Below are positions 22,618 to 33,275 of a DNA stretch of 64,000 nt, in pieces. The stretch comes from Ancistrus triradiatus (taxonomy: Eukaryota; Chordata; Actinopteri; Siluriformes; Loricariidae), in NCBI GenBank assembly GCA_025084515.1, contig JAJAGP010001521.1, forward strand, positions 1 to 64,000, read 5' to 3'. Under the pieces are notes generated by a model. It did no database searches. It saw only the letters and a list, made by a program, of their open reading frames with translations, and was not told the DNA's origin. The position numbers and the translations under genes were made by a program. How positions within the stretch are numbered: the stretch's first letter is position 1; each line of letters starts with the position of its first letter.

Positions 22618-23205
22618 ATGTTTGGAGATTACCACAAGGTGTGTTTTTGGTTGAAGGTCCTCTAGTCTAATGAGACCAAAATGAAATAATCATGAAGCAT
22701 GGTGGTGGTAGTGTAACGCCTGTGAGGCGATGGAGAGGTGAGACGAACGCAGGCGTATGACAAAAAGGGGTTTATTCAAAGCCACAAACAACAGAAAGCA
22801 GGCAGAACCGGAAAACGGGTATGAGACAAAAACGGAAACGGGTGTGGAACAAAACCGAAAACAGGTAGGCAACATAAACTAGACCGAGGTCGCAAAACAG
22901 GTGGGAAATAAACAAAACACGGAAGTGAACAAAAACAAACTATAACTCACTGGTGAGGCGGGCGAGGACGCGCTGTGGCGCGTATGGACGCAACCGTCAT
23001 GGAACGCGAACAACAACAATAATCCGCGCCAGCGTCTCTCACGGGCACGCTTTTATGGGAAGCCTCACAGCTGATCGCAATCAGAGCGATCGCAGTGAGG
23101 CTTCCTGGTTGGTTCGTGTCCCGGTGCGCGCTGCCGTGGCGCGTGACAGGTAGCTTCATGTTGTTGGGATGTTTTTCTTTTCATGCACTGAGAAACTGGT
23201 CAGAA
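22618..23205 (+). pseudogene. Tc1-like transposase fragment interrupted by a solo LTR
   Basis: The left part (22618-22711) carries the block that in Tc1 transposases surrounds the first catalytic Asp and leads into the KHGGGS motif. The right part (23149-23205) resumes with the continuation that encodes WGCFS. The interruption at 22712-23148 is a TG...CA insertion flanked by a 5-bp duplication. Remaining transposase sequence is lost and frames are broken. Confidence 0.75.
22712..23148 (-). mobile_element. Solo LTR (437 bp) with 5-bp target duplication
   Basis: The element begins TGTAACGC and ends GCGTGACA, so it has the TG...CA ends of an LTR with partial end symmetry. It is flanked on both sides by GGTAG (22707-22711 and 23149-23153), a 5-bp target-site duplication typical of LTR elements. 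Removing it restores a continuous Tc1 transposase block, which confirms the insertion limits. A minus-strand AATAAA near 22773 suggests transcription leftwards. No internal region is present, so it is a solo LTR left by LTR-LTR recombination, or a small non-autonomous element. Confidence 0.85.
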
Positions 23206-24176
23206 TTGAAGGTCAATCAATAAGGAAACTGTATGAAAAAAAATCAATGTTCTTAAAAATATACCTATATAATAATCTGGATATATAATTTACTTCATAT
23301 CACTCTCAGCCAATCAGAAGACAGGAAATTTTGGACAGCTGATTTAATTAAGGTCATTCTTGCCAGTGCTCTCAGATTTTTGGGAAGCAATTCGCCTTCC
23401 TTTTGGGTGAAGTGACTGTGATCGAATTGGAGACCCGGACATGTTTTATGCATTGTGTGCAACGGATTTGCTGCTTTTGAATATTCATCCGAACAAATTA
23501 AAATAAAGGAGAGGACAAACTCTTTTCACAATGAGACACACACACCCAGATAGAAATGTAGGGTTGCTGCAAAGCTCAGGCAGATATGTAAATGATTACA
23601 GGTGGGCTCTGATTAGTAGTCACAAAAGGGTGATAGTGCTGCCCTATAAAAAGACTCTCAGAGGCTACTTTTGGAGAGTGTACCTCTTGGTGAGAGATCG
23701 TTGCTGCTAGGCATGTCTCTACGACACATTTACCCACAGCGGGGGCTGTAGGTCCTGCCCACTCATAGCTGGGCTCATAAATGCTGGATTGGGGATAAAT
23801 CTGGCAACCGGGCACTAAGGAAGTGTTCCAATCTGACAGAGACATTCCTGGGAAACCCTTCCTGTGTGTGGATGTCCGGCACATATCTCTAATCTGTTAG
23901 TGCCCTTCGTATCACTACTAGGGGTGACCTACTGTCGTATGCGATGGCTCCCCAGATCATCACACCAGCAGGTGGGGCAGTGTGTCAGTCCACAGCAAAG
24001 GCAGGGCTGAAGTGTCACCACGAGGCCTCCATACTTGAACCCGACCGTTATCAGATCCTAAACAGAACCTGGATTCATCACTAAAGACCAAACGATTCCA
24101 GTCCATAGCAGAACAGGTTTCTTGTTCACCACACCACTGTCTGTTTTATTTATTTCATTACAGTTTCCCTTTTTTC

Positions 24177-24180
24177 ATTC

Positions 24181-24215
<35 letters not shown>

Positions 24216-24216
24216 T
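24177..24216. repeat. (CTTT)n microsatellite
   Basis: About ten CTTT units, expanded inside the Tc1-like element. Confidence 0.95.
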
Positions 24217-24344
24217 TTTTCCACTGCAATCGAAGGTGACTGTCTCTGGCTGTCAATGACAGGAAATGTAATGGGCGGTGTGACAAAAAAATTCCTTCTG
24301 CTAAGCCCCTGGAAATGGTCCAGGCAGAGACGGGTGTGTAGTGA

Positions 24345-24360
24345 AGGCGCCCCCTGTGTC
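24345..24360 (-). promoter_or_regulatory. CTCF-like motif carried by a Tc1-like element
   Basis: GGCGCCCCCTGTGTC is a close reverse-complement match to the CTCF core and is conserved in the related copy at 46747-46761. Confidence 0.4.
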
Positions 24361-24751
24361 TGGATGGTGAATAAACAAACTGTAGAGGCTTCTCGTGCTT
24401 GTCGGTGGATCAAGCCATCCTCTCTACCGGGGGTCTGTCTGGGCCGTCCGGAGACTGGTCACCGTGTGTGTGTGCCCCCATAAAACCACTGCTCCCAGCA
24501 CCTCCTAACAGCTAGGTCAGAATGGCCCAAACCACCTCCTGCTGCTCTCAGCCCAGTGATGCTCCCCCTTTCAAAGTCTGTCAACTGGATAAAATGATCT
24601 CTCACCAAGAGGTACACTACCCAAAAGCATCCTCTGTCAGGCACTATAGGGGCAGTACATTTCTGCCCCAGCGTCTAATCAGAGCACACCTGTAATCCTT
24701 TACATATCTGCCTGAGACTGAAGTTTTGCAGCAATCCCACATTTCTATCTG

Positions 24752-25019
24752 TTATTTCCCTATTTAACTGGTGCTTTAAATAAAATACTGTTGCATTGTG
24801 GGAAAGCTGATAGGAATGTCTGAGTACAGGATGTGGATCAGATAAACAGATGGACTGTTAGATTTTCTTCTCACTGCAGCGAGTCTCCAGACTCCAGACG
24901 CATTTTTCTATCCTCGATCATTCAGAGCCAAAATCAACACGACGTGACATTTTTATCACATTTACTCGGATGTGAACGCAGCATTGCTCCGTCTGCATTT
25001 TCCCATGAAATCTAAAGTC
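24752..25019. other. Unique DNA, no gene seen
   Basis: No repeat or gene recognised. Confidence 0.5.
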
Positions 25020-25340
25020 ATCTGCCAATCGACGCTCGGAACGTTTTCAGGCTGAAGCCAGAGCTCCATGAGCCGGAGGGAATGGACATGGAACCGATCC
25101 GGGTCTCGCATTAGAACCTCAATAATACGCTTCGAACTCGGCGCTTTGATGGAAAATTGCTTTTTCTGATATTGGAGGCAGATGTTGTGTCGGACATTTC
25201 CTCTCTTATAAACAACAGCTTCCGTGTGACGACTTAATGATGGCAGGATTTAAAACAGAAGGTCGGCTCGGTGCCAGGAGCGCCTCTCAGAATGGAACCT
25301 GAAGCCAAAAACACCAGAGATCTGGGTATTACAGAATGAA
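25020..25340. other. Unique island, candidate conserved non-coding element
   Basis: Non-repetitive, evenly composed block with several homeodomain or SOX-type cores (CTTTGATGG, GACTTAATGATGG), standing out from the A-rich DNA that follows. Not testable for conservation here. Confidence 0.25.
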
Positions 25341-26398
25341 ATTCAGCTCAGTGCTCCGTCCTGATGTTTTCAGTTCCCTGAAGTAAAGAGCACAGGATTA
25401 TACCGAAACCTAAACATGACCTCCACATGACCTCCAAAAACCCATCTTAAATAATAAAAAACTGAAAGAAAAATGGATTTGATCTAGACTGTAAAACAGG
25501 AAACACATGTCATCTATTTGAGCCCAATGGCTTTCCATAATACCATCAATTCACATTATTGAATACAGATAAGTACTTTGAGCTCAAACTATTCTTAGTT
25601 CAAAAACATCCTTAAAGAAATCAATAAAAAAAATCTAAGTATTGAGGCAGAATTAAAGCTTGACACGTCTTACTGAAGAAAAAAAATCCGTATATAAAAA
25701 AATCCTAAAAAAATCTCCTGATCTTTAAAAAAAAATGCTCAAAGGTGGAAGAATATTAAAAGTGGAATTAAAAGACTTAATTATTAAAATCCTATCAAAT
25801 TAAAAGGTGAACATGAAAGATAATTTTAGTCATTATTTTGTTATGTAAAGGAAGACAAAAAACTAAATTATTTCACTTAAATTAGGTCTTTTAGTAGTGG
25901 TTCCAATTCCTTCTCTGTTTTTTTATTTTCTTTTTCTTCTGTCTTTCTCCTGTTAGACTTCTTATCATGCTTATTTGTTGTTTTAAATTTTATGGTATCC
26001 TTAATTTTTATTTCTCTTTATATTGTTTTCAATCATTTCTTTTAGTTTTCCTTTATTCTTTTTGCTGGTTTGTTGTTTTGTTTAAATGAATTTAAATGAA
26101 CTCTGTAGTTCTAATGAAGGGTTTGGTTTTTTTTGTGATGGCTTGTGGTCAAAGTCAAGGGGCTCAAGGCATAAAATATTCTGGGGGCACCAAAAGCCCT
26201 TCCCCTGCCCGCCCCTCCCCGCCCCGCCCTGACTCTGCTTTCTCTGGTGATGATTTAAATGTTTTCACGCAGTAACGTCTTAATAATCAGAACTTGATCT
26301 GTTTGAGTTCCAATGTCGATCAGAGCAGAAAAAACCACGATGACATCACAGGAAAAAAAGCTCTTCTAATTGTGCTGATGTAGCATAAAGTAAAATTC
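25341..26398. other. AT-rich unique DNA, no gene seen
   Basis: A-rich then T-rich sequence with a short C-rich patch (CCCTGCCCGCCCCTCCCCGC at about 26204-26223). No gene recognised. Confidence 0.5.
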
Positions 26399-26460
26399 GG
26401 GGATGGGGGTGGGGGGTGTGGGGGTGTGGGTGGAGGTCACAGGGTGTGTTGGGGTGAGGG
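26399..26460 (+). repeat. G-rich tract, potential G-quadruplex
   Basis: Repeated runs of 3-6 G separated by one to three bases (GGGGGTGGGGGGTGTGGGGG). It meets the usual four-run pattern for a quadruplex on the plus strand. Confidence 0.6.
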
Positions 26461-26899
26461 ACTGAATCGTTTGCATTTTCCACCACAAGCCACAGTAAAT
26501 GGGAACCAAACGGAGAGGCGGCGCTCAGAGGCCACAGCTACACCCCTCCTTACTGTTATTTTTGGAAAATGGCCCTCACTGGAAAAGTGGCTTCTGCCTT
26601 TCAGTAAATCAGCTGAGCAATGAGATCCAGCTTCCTCCCCAGAGTGGAGTAAAGAAAAAGAAAAAAACCAAAGAAGCAAAAATGAAAACCATGTACAGAT
26701 GGATGGGGTTGGAACTCCGACCTGAAGCTTTCACTGAACGAGCTACAGTGTGTTAAAGTCAATAACATCTACAAAAACCTGCAAATAATCAAATTTAAAA
26801 TAAACATTATTATGATAAACTCAATAAAACAATGTGTTTGGTGCAGGAATAAAAAAGCTGGACGTTAATTACTAAAACAGTTACTGAAACAAAACTTTA

Positions 26900-27170
26900 T
26901 TAAAATGACTGTTTTAGAGGAAAAGGCTTCCAAAAATATGGATAAGCTTTGTTTACTTTTTCCATTTCTCATTCTTGTCAGTTCTCCATCTCTTCTTTCT
27001 TTTTTGACCTTGCTCTCCGTTTCTTTCCTTTCTTACTTTTCTTTATTTTTCTCTCTTTCTCTCCTCAGCTTACTTTGTTTTTTCAGCTTTTTTCATATTA
27101 CTTTCCATTTCCACTCTTTTTTTTTCTTTTCTGTTTCATGCTGTTATTTTTGAATATGTTCACAAATTCT
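26900..27170. repeat. Pyrimidine/T-rich low-complexity tract
   Basis: Degenerate TTTC/CTTT sequence. The Phe/Ser/Leu-rich frames over it (26905-27188) are compositional and not genes. Confidence 0.7.
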
Positions 27171-27208
27171 CATTTATTTCTCAAATAATTTATCATTCCT
27201 ATTATCTA

Positions 27209-28794
27209 CAGTCGTATGAAAAAGTTTGGGCACCCCTGATAATTTTCATGATTTTTCTTTATAAATCATTGGTTGTCCAGCTCAGCAATTTCAGGTAAAT
27301 ATATCATATAGCAGATGAACACCGTGATATTTGAGAAGTGAAATTAAGTTTATAGGTTTTACAGAAAGTGGTGCAGTAATTATTCAAACAAAATTAGGCA
27401 GGTGCAAAAAATTTGGGCCACCCTTGTCATTTGAATACCTTTAGCACTAATTATTGGAACACAAAATTTGTTTTGTAAGCTCATTGACCCTTGGTCTACA
27501 TACACAAGTGAATCCAACTATGAGAAAGGGTTAAGGTGGCCAATTGGAAGTTTTTCTCCTCTTTGCATCTTTTCTGAAGAGTGGCAACATGGGAGCCTTC
27601 CAAAACAACTCTCAAATGCCTGAAAACAAAGGTTGTTCAACATCATGGTTCAGGGAAAGGGGAAAAAGCTCTCTCAGAGATTCAAGCTGTCAGTTTCCAC
27701 TGTGAGGAACATAGTGAGGCAATGGAAGACCACAGGCACAGTTCTAGTTAAGGAACTCCCGAAGTGGCAGACCAAGAAAAATCTCAGATAGGCAGAGGCG
27801 AAGGATGGTGAGAACAAGTCATAGTCAAGCCCACAGACCACCTCCAAAAAACCTACAAACCTCATCTTGCTGCAGATGGTGTCCACTGTTCAATCGTTCA
27901 ACTATACAGGGCACTTTGCACAAGGAGAGAGGGCAAGGAGAGTAATGCAGAAGAAAGCCCTTTTCTGCAGACACGCCACAAACAGAGTCACTTGAGGGTG
28001 TGCTACAGCACATTTGGACAAATCCAGCTTTCATTTTGGAATAAAGTGCTGTGTACTGATGAAAACTAAAATTGATTATTTGGACATAACAAGGAGCGGA
28101 AAAAGAACACAGCATCCCAAGACAAAACACTTGCTATCCACAGTAAAATTTGGTGGCGGTTCCATCATGCTGTGGGACTGTGTGGCCAGTGCAGGTACTA
28201 GGAATCTTGTTAAAGTTGAGGGTCGCATGGATTCCAGTTAATATCTCCAGATTCTTGAGAACAATGTTCAAGAATCAGTGACAAAGTTGCACCGAGGCCA
28301 ACGACCCCAAACCCTGCTCAAAATCTACTAAAGCATTCATGCAGAGGAACCAGTACAACGTTCTGGAATGGCCATCTCAGTCCCCAGACATGAATATTAC
28401 TGAAAATGTGGGCTGTCCATTCTCGGAAACCATCAAACCTGACTGAACTGGAGATGTTTCTAAAGAAGAATGGTCGAAAGCACCTTCAACCAGAATCCAG
28501 ACTGGAAGCTGTAGGAAGCGTTTAGCGGCTGTTATTTCTACAAAAGGAGGATCTTCTAAATATTGATGTCATTTTCTGTTGGGGTGCCCAAATGTATGCA
28601 CCTTCCTAATTTTGTTTGAATAATTACTGCACAGTTTCTGTAAATCCTATAAACTTCATTTTCACTTCTCAAATATCACTGTGTTCATCTGCTATATGAT
28701 ATATTTAACTCAAGTTGCTGATCTGAACAACCAATGATTTATAAACTAAAATCATGAAAATTATCAGGGGTGCCCAAACTTTTTCATACCACTG
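27209..28794 (+). mobile_element. Complete Tc1-like transposon (1586 bp), TA target duplication
   Basis: Bounded by TA on both sides (27207-27208 and 28795-28796). The outer termini CAGTCGTATGAAAAAG and CAGTGGTATGAAAAAG are inverted repeats. Inverted similarity extends about 210 bp inward on each side (27209-27422 and 28578-28794) with few mismatches, including the internal GGGCACCCC repeat. This long-TIR layout is the IR/DR style of fish Tc1 elements. The centre holds a broken transposase. End integrity suggests a comparatively recent insertion, or one that could be moved in trans. Confidence 0.95.
27530..28560 (+). pseudogene. Tc1 transposase pseudogene
   Basis: DDE transposase remnant in the 27209-28794 element. 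The first-Asp block reads CCVLMKTKID, so the aspartate of the usual DETK-type motif is lost. Then come a clear GGGSIMLWDC block (about 28150) and, after a frameshift, ANDPKPCSKS at about 28297, matching the second-Asp DNDPKH region. The last block (WNGHLSPQT and beyond, near 28370) has a stop where the family has the residues leading to the third acidic position. Several frameshifts and stops: non-functional. Confidence 0.85.
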
Positions 28795-28796
28795 TA

Positions 28797-29160
28797 GTTC
28801 TTTACATTTAATTTTTCTTTCCCTCTACTATATTTTATTCTTTTTCATATATTTGTTTATTTAAAATGTTTGTTTTCATTATTTATTTATTAAGTTGTAC
28901 GTATTGTTTTTTAATATTTTACCTGCTAATGTTTTTCTTTATTCTGATCTGTTTTTTTCCCTTTTCTGTTTATTGTCCTTTCTGCTTTTTTCCCCTTTAT
29001 GTGCATTTTGACTTGGTGTTTGTTCTTCTTTTATTCTTATTCTTGTAATACATTTTTTTCTCTCTTTTTTTTGTCTTGCTATTCTTTCTTGCTTTTGTTT
29101 GTTCATTTGCTCTTTTTATTTTTATTCATTGATTTATTTTTTTTATGGTTAAGATATAAT
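28797..29160. repeat. T-rich low-complexity tract
   Basis: Pyrimidine-rich degenerate sequence similar to 26900-27170. The Tc1 element appears to have inserted within one longer T-rich tract. Open frames here are compositional. Confidence 0.65.
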
Positions 29161-29580
29161 GTCATCCAAATAACAACCCTGAGGAATGAGAATCATACAG
29201 TCTGTAATTTATTTTCTAGATCTGATGCTCTCTCTCTGTTGCTGCATGTTTGTGAGTGCTAAAGGCGTACCTTCACTAATCTGTACTCTAACTACCAATG
29301 GGTCTCTCTAATTAATTACCATGGTAACAGCTTAACACCAACAGTAAACATGAACATACATCAGAATGGAAAGAAACTGTGCAGAGTATATGGAAGGCAA
29401 ACGAGGTCAAAATGTGAGTAAGTGTGAAATGCAGACAGAAGAGAATCCAGAAGCTGAAGCAGAGCTCTGATTTTGGAGCGGATGTTAGGCAGCGACAGGC
29501 GACGTCAAACGAGAACATGAGAACGTATAATTATAAACCTCAGGCTCATTTTGGCTTTGGCCCATGACGAAACATGATGA
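29161..29580. other. Unique DNA, no gene seen
   Basis: Non-repetitive. The segment 29450-29570 is GC-richer with GTATAATTATAAACC. No gene recognised. Confidence 0.45.

Positions 29581-29581
<1 letters not shown>

Positions 29582-29619
<38 letters not shown>
29582..29619. repeat. (GT)n microsatellite
   Basis: About 18 GT units. Confidence 0.95.
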
Positions 29620-29639
29620 CTTTTCAACCACACAGGTCT

Positions 29640-29830
29640 GGAGCAGCAATCAATCCCGCCGTGCGCTCTCAGTGCGGTACAGCTGCTGCTTTTTGACTCA
29701 TTAAGAGATAAAAAAAAAACAAAAAAATCCTTCCTCATTTAGAAATTCTGTTTAATCAACAGATCAGAGGAATGACGCTAATTACGACTCGGTGTTCAGA
29801 GACAGAGGCTGCATTGATTCTGGATTAAAA
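29640..29830. other. Unique island, candidate conserved non-coding element
   Basis: Non-repetitive block with CAATCAATCCC, GACTCATTAAGAG and GACGCTAATTACGACTC (homeodomain core). Judged by composition only. Confidence 0.25.
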
Positions 29831-29861
29831 ACCCTTTAGTTTAGACAAATGACAGCTAAGA

Positions 29862-29884
29862 ACCGGCCACTTTATTAGGTACTG
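29862..29884. mobile_element. Tc1-like terminal-repeat fragment
   Basis: CCGGCCACTTTATTAGGTAC is the known outer end of a common fish Tc1-like family. The transposase fragment at 30290-30550 belongs to the same family, so the two may be remnants of one element. Confidence 0.6.
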
Positions 29885-30289
29885 CTGTTTAGTGTACTTT
29901 TGGCCTTGTGGGTTTGGTTTTGTATGTATTGTGTATCTATGGAGACACAGAGGGGGAGGGTGAACGTGCACAGCTGCTCTGTTTTGTCCGCTGAAATTTG
30001 AATTTAGTCGGTTATAATTTGAATCTAAGCATCACCTCAGTGCATTCCTGTGGGAGATTTCGAATTTTTAAACTTAAATCTATTGAAAATGGGATCGACT
30101 CCGACCCACACAGTGCCCCCCCACAGTCTGATTACCTACAGAACGGGGTTAGAGCCGGGCCTCGGCTGGATTCAGCCCAGACATGTGGAGGCAGAAGAAA
30201 AGGGTGAACGATATATCCCTTCTCAGGTAAAAACAGGGAACTGAGGCTCCAGTTGGCACGGGCTCATGACCTCTCGAATCTCAAATTTT

Positions 30290-30550
30290 TGCTGTGTGGG
30301 GTGAGAATTTGGCATAAATAACATGAAAAATGCCAGATCCATCCTGGCAGGCGGTGTAATGGTGTGGGGGTGTTTTCTTGTCACACTTTGAGCCCCTAAT
30401 ACCAACTGGGCATGGTTTAAATCCCACAGCCTTCCTGAGTATTGTTGCTGACCATGTGCACCCCTTTACGGCCACAGCGTACCCTCTTCTGATGCTCACC
30501 TCCAGCAGGATGACGCTCCATATCCCAAAGCTCAAACCTAAATTTATAGT
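30290..30550 (+). pseudogene. Tc1-like transposase fragment
   Basis: Covers the middle of a DDE transposase. The MVWGCFL block is at about 30358-30380. Then PEYCC...CAPLYGHSVPSS leads to the second-Asp region, read as LQQDDAPYPKA at about 30505-30535. A stop follows the first block. The family is the one whose ends carry CCGGCCACTTTATTAGG (29862). 5' and 3' parts are missing. Confidence 0.75.
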
Positions 30551-30559
30551 CGATTCTTC

Positions 30560-32449
30560 GAATCAGTTTTTTATTAAAATCCACTAGTTCAGATGGAAAT
30601 TCAGCTTCTTTATTAAAAGAAAGGCGTGAATGAATAATTCTCACATGAGCAGACGGGCATCGTGGCCTCAGAGGGGTTTTCTCACCTGCACCGCCGGGCA
30701 GAGGGGCACAGTCAGAATCCTAAATGAAGGTGATAGGGAGTATGTGCATTTTGATGAGGCTTCCCATGGTGCACTCTGGCATGACCTTAAGTCTCTAAAG
30801 GACGAGCGGCACGCTGGCATCGTTAATCGCCAGGCTGGATCATAATCAGACCTTCACATAGCAACTTGCTGCCACACTCGTGCACCCACCGGTCTGAGAG
30901 GTCCTGGTTATGGTTAGGGGAATGGGCGGGGCTAAAACCGCTTTTTTTAAGCATAAAAAATAAACGAAAAAAAAAAATGCTTTCTGTGACTGCAGATTTG
31001 AAAGCGGGGCAGAAGGAACAGATCTGGGTTAACATCATACGAAAATAATATTTCCAAACGTTTTAGAATGCCAAATTAAAACCGGAATCGTTTGGACTTA
31101 AATTATATAAACAAATGTCTAGGCTTTCTAATTAAGAAGAAAATAAAACGTATCACATACCAAGGTACTCACTCACATTCTCTAGTTATTATATGTATTA
31201 TTTTATTTACTATATACAGGTATGTGCCCTTAAACACTCACTACGGAATATAAACATAAATAAACACCTCTCTCTGGCTGCACACAAACAAGAGGGAACG
31301 AGTCCGGTTATAGAAACATTCATTTAATATAAACAGGTAATGCAGGATCACTTTTGATTATTCGTTTATTATCTTTTCTTTTAGAATATTTTATTTCTTT
31401 ATTATAACTTGCCAGAGTGCAATAACAGTTCGTCTTGTATTTGGTTTGAACAGAAAACTCTAACTAATCTGATTTTAAATGATTTATTAGAGCATTATTC
31501 ACCTCGAGGATTGAGGAAGGTTGTAGAGTCTTGTTTCAAGTCTGTAAAGTTTCTGTACGTCTCTAATTAAAGATCGTTTTATCACTGTTTCTTCCTCTCA
31601 GTTGCTCCGGGACTCGCATCCAAAATGTTCCAGCATCCCAATGGCTCACTTTTAGAGTTAGTTCTTCAAAGAGTGTCGGAATTATTTTAGCTTCTTGAAT
31701 CAGTTTCACTGATTAAAGCTGAAGCTCCGGAGCTGGTGTTCCGATGAACAGTGTGTGGTTCCACTACATCTTAATAGCTCATAAAGTAGCTGGAGGTTTA
31801 GTTTAACAATCTCTGAATGTAAATAAACCGAAGCACCATGCTTCCAGACTGCCACAACCACTTTTAGGAAGACCCCAAGTCTGGAGCTTTTCCTCAAAAT
31901 ACTCTTCTTTCTTCTAAAGAATTTCTTTAATGCTGTTGGGAAGCAAAAAAACCTCACTAGACTCAGGCCACATGGTATCGCACAGTATCGAATCGATAAC
32001 AATTAACGTATCAAAGCATCCCTAATAATAATTATTTATTTTTATAGCACATTGAGTGAAGAATAATAATAAAAAACATACTTGGGTACTACACAATCAG
32101 CCCTGCTCAATCCGAACAGCTTTATTGATTAAAACTGAAGTCGTGTTTTTATTTATCCTTCTTCCACTCAACTCAGAATAACCTAAATATCATGTGCAGA
32201 AATTAAAGTCGGAAGAACTTCAGATCGGTTCACCTTTCACTAAAAATGAGACCTGTTAAAATCCACAGACTTGCAGACAGATCCGAAAATAAATTTGATT
32301 CATAGTTGATTATTTTAAAAACAGGTACATTGTACCTGTGCTGCTTTTCAAATTAATTTGATGTTTAAAATTAAATTAAAAGAATGTACAATGGGGGACA
32401 AACGTTTGAGAGAATTAGTGAAAATGCCTCTTGCGTTGCTCTTGAATGT
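30560..32449. other. Unique DNA, no gene seen
   Basis: Mixed composition. The segment 30640-30950 is GC-richer and carries an unrecognised frame (30630-30845: MNNSHMSRRASWPQRGF start, no domain identified). The rest is AT-rich. No repeat family was recognised. Confidence 0.4.
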
Positions 32450-32456
32450 AAACAAA

Positions 32457-33275
32457 GATCTTAGTGTGGGAACTGGAACTGGTACCGGAACATCTCAGTG
32501 TGAGGACTGGAACCGGTACCAGAGCATCTCCGTGTGAGGACTGGAACTGGTACCGGAGCATCTCAGTGTGAGGACTGGAACTGGTACCGGAGCATCTCAG
32601 TGTGAGAACTGGAACTGGTACCGGGACATCTTAGTGTGAGGACTGGAACTGGTACCGGGACATCTCAGTGTGACGACTGGAACTGGTACCGGAACATCTC
32701 AGTGTGACGACTGGAACTGGTACCGGAACATCTTAGTGTGACGACTGGAACTGGTACTGGAACATCTTAGTGTGAGGACTGGAACTGGTACTGGAACATC
32801 TTAGTGTGAGGACTGGAACTGGTACTGGGACATCTCAGTGTGACGACTGGAACTGGTACTGGAACATCTCAGTGTCACTTGAACTGGTACCGGAACATCT
32901 CAGTGTGACGACTGGAACTGGTACTGGAGCATCTCAGTGTGAGGACTGGAACTGGTACCGGAGCATCTCAGTGTGAGGACTGGAACTGGTACCGGGACAT
33001 CTCAGTGTGATGACTGGAACTGGTACCGGGACATCTCAGTGTGACGACTGGAACTGGTACTGGAACATCTCAGTGTCACTTGAACTGGTACCGGAACATC
33101 TCAGTGTGACGACCTGGAACTGGTACGGAGCATCTCAGTGTGAGGGAACTGGAACTGTGGTTACCGGAGGCCTTCTCAGTGTTGTGAGGAAGGAACTGGT
33201 ACCGGGACATATCAGTGTGACGACTGGAACTGGTTAACGGGAATCTCAGTGTGAGGGACTGGAACTGGTAGTTAC
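32457..33275. repeat. 34-bp minisatellite, left block
   Basis: About 24 tandem copies of a 34-bp unit (GGACTGGAACTGGTACCGG plus AGCATCTCAGTGTGA). The common variants are CCGG/CTGG after GGTA and GAGG/GACG at the junction. Each copy has a KpnI-type GGTACC palindrome or its GGTACT variant. Copy fidelity is good until about 33100, after which one-base insertions become frequent. Trp/Asn/Tyr-rich frames are translated repeat. Confidence 0.95.

Larger units (their letters stand above)
23547..24751 (-). mobile_element. Tc1/mariner-like element with ~150-bp terminal inverted repeats
   Basis: Left (23547-23700) and right (24600-24751) ends are inverted copies sharing CAGATAGAAATG, TTGCTGCAAA, AGGCAGATATGTAAA and GATTACAGGTG. 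The interior on the minus strand matches the element at 46446-47420. The transposase is badly broken; a C-terminal piece (YEWAG, SLSDWNTSLVPGC) is visible at 23576-23884. A (CTTT)n expansion and internal loss have altered the middle. Inactive. A TA duplication is not clear at the tips. Confidence 0.85.
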
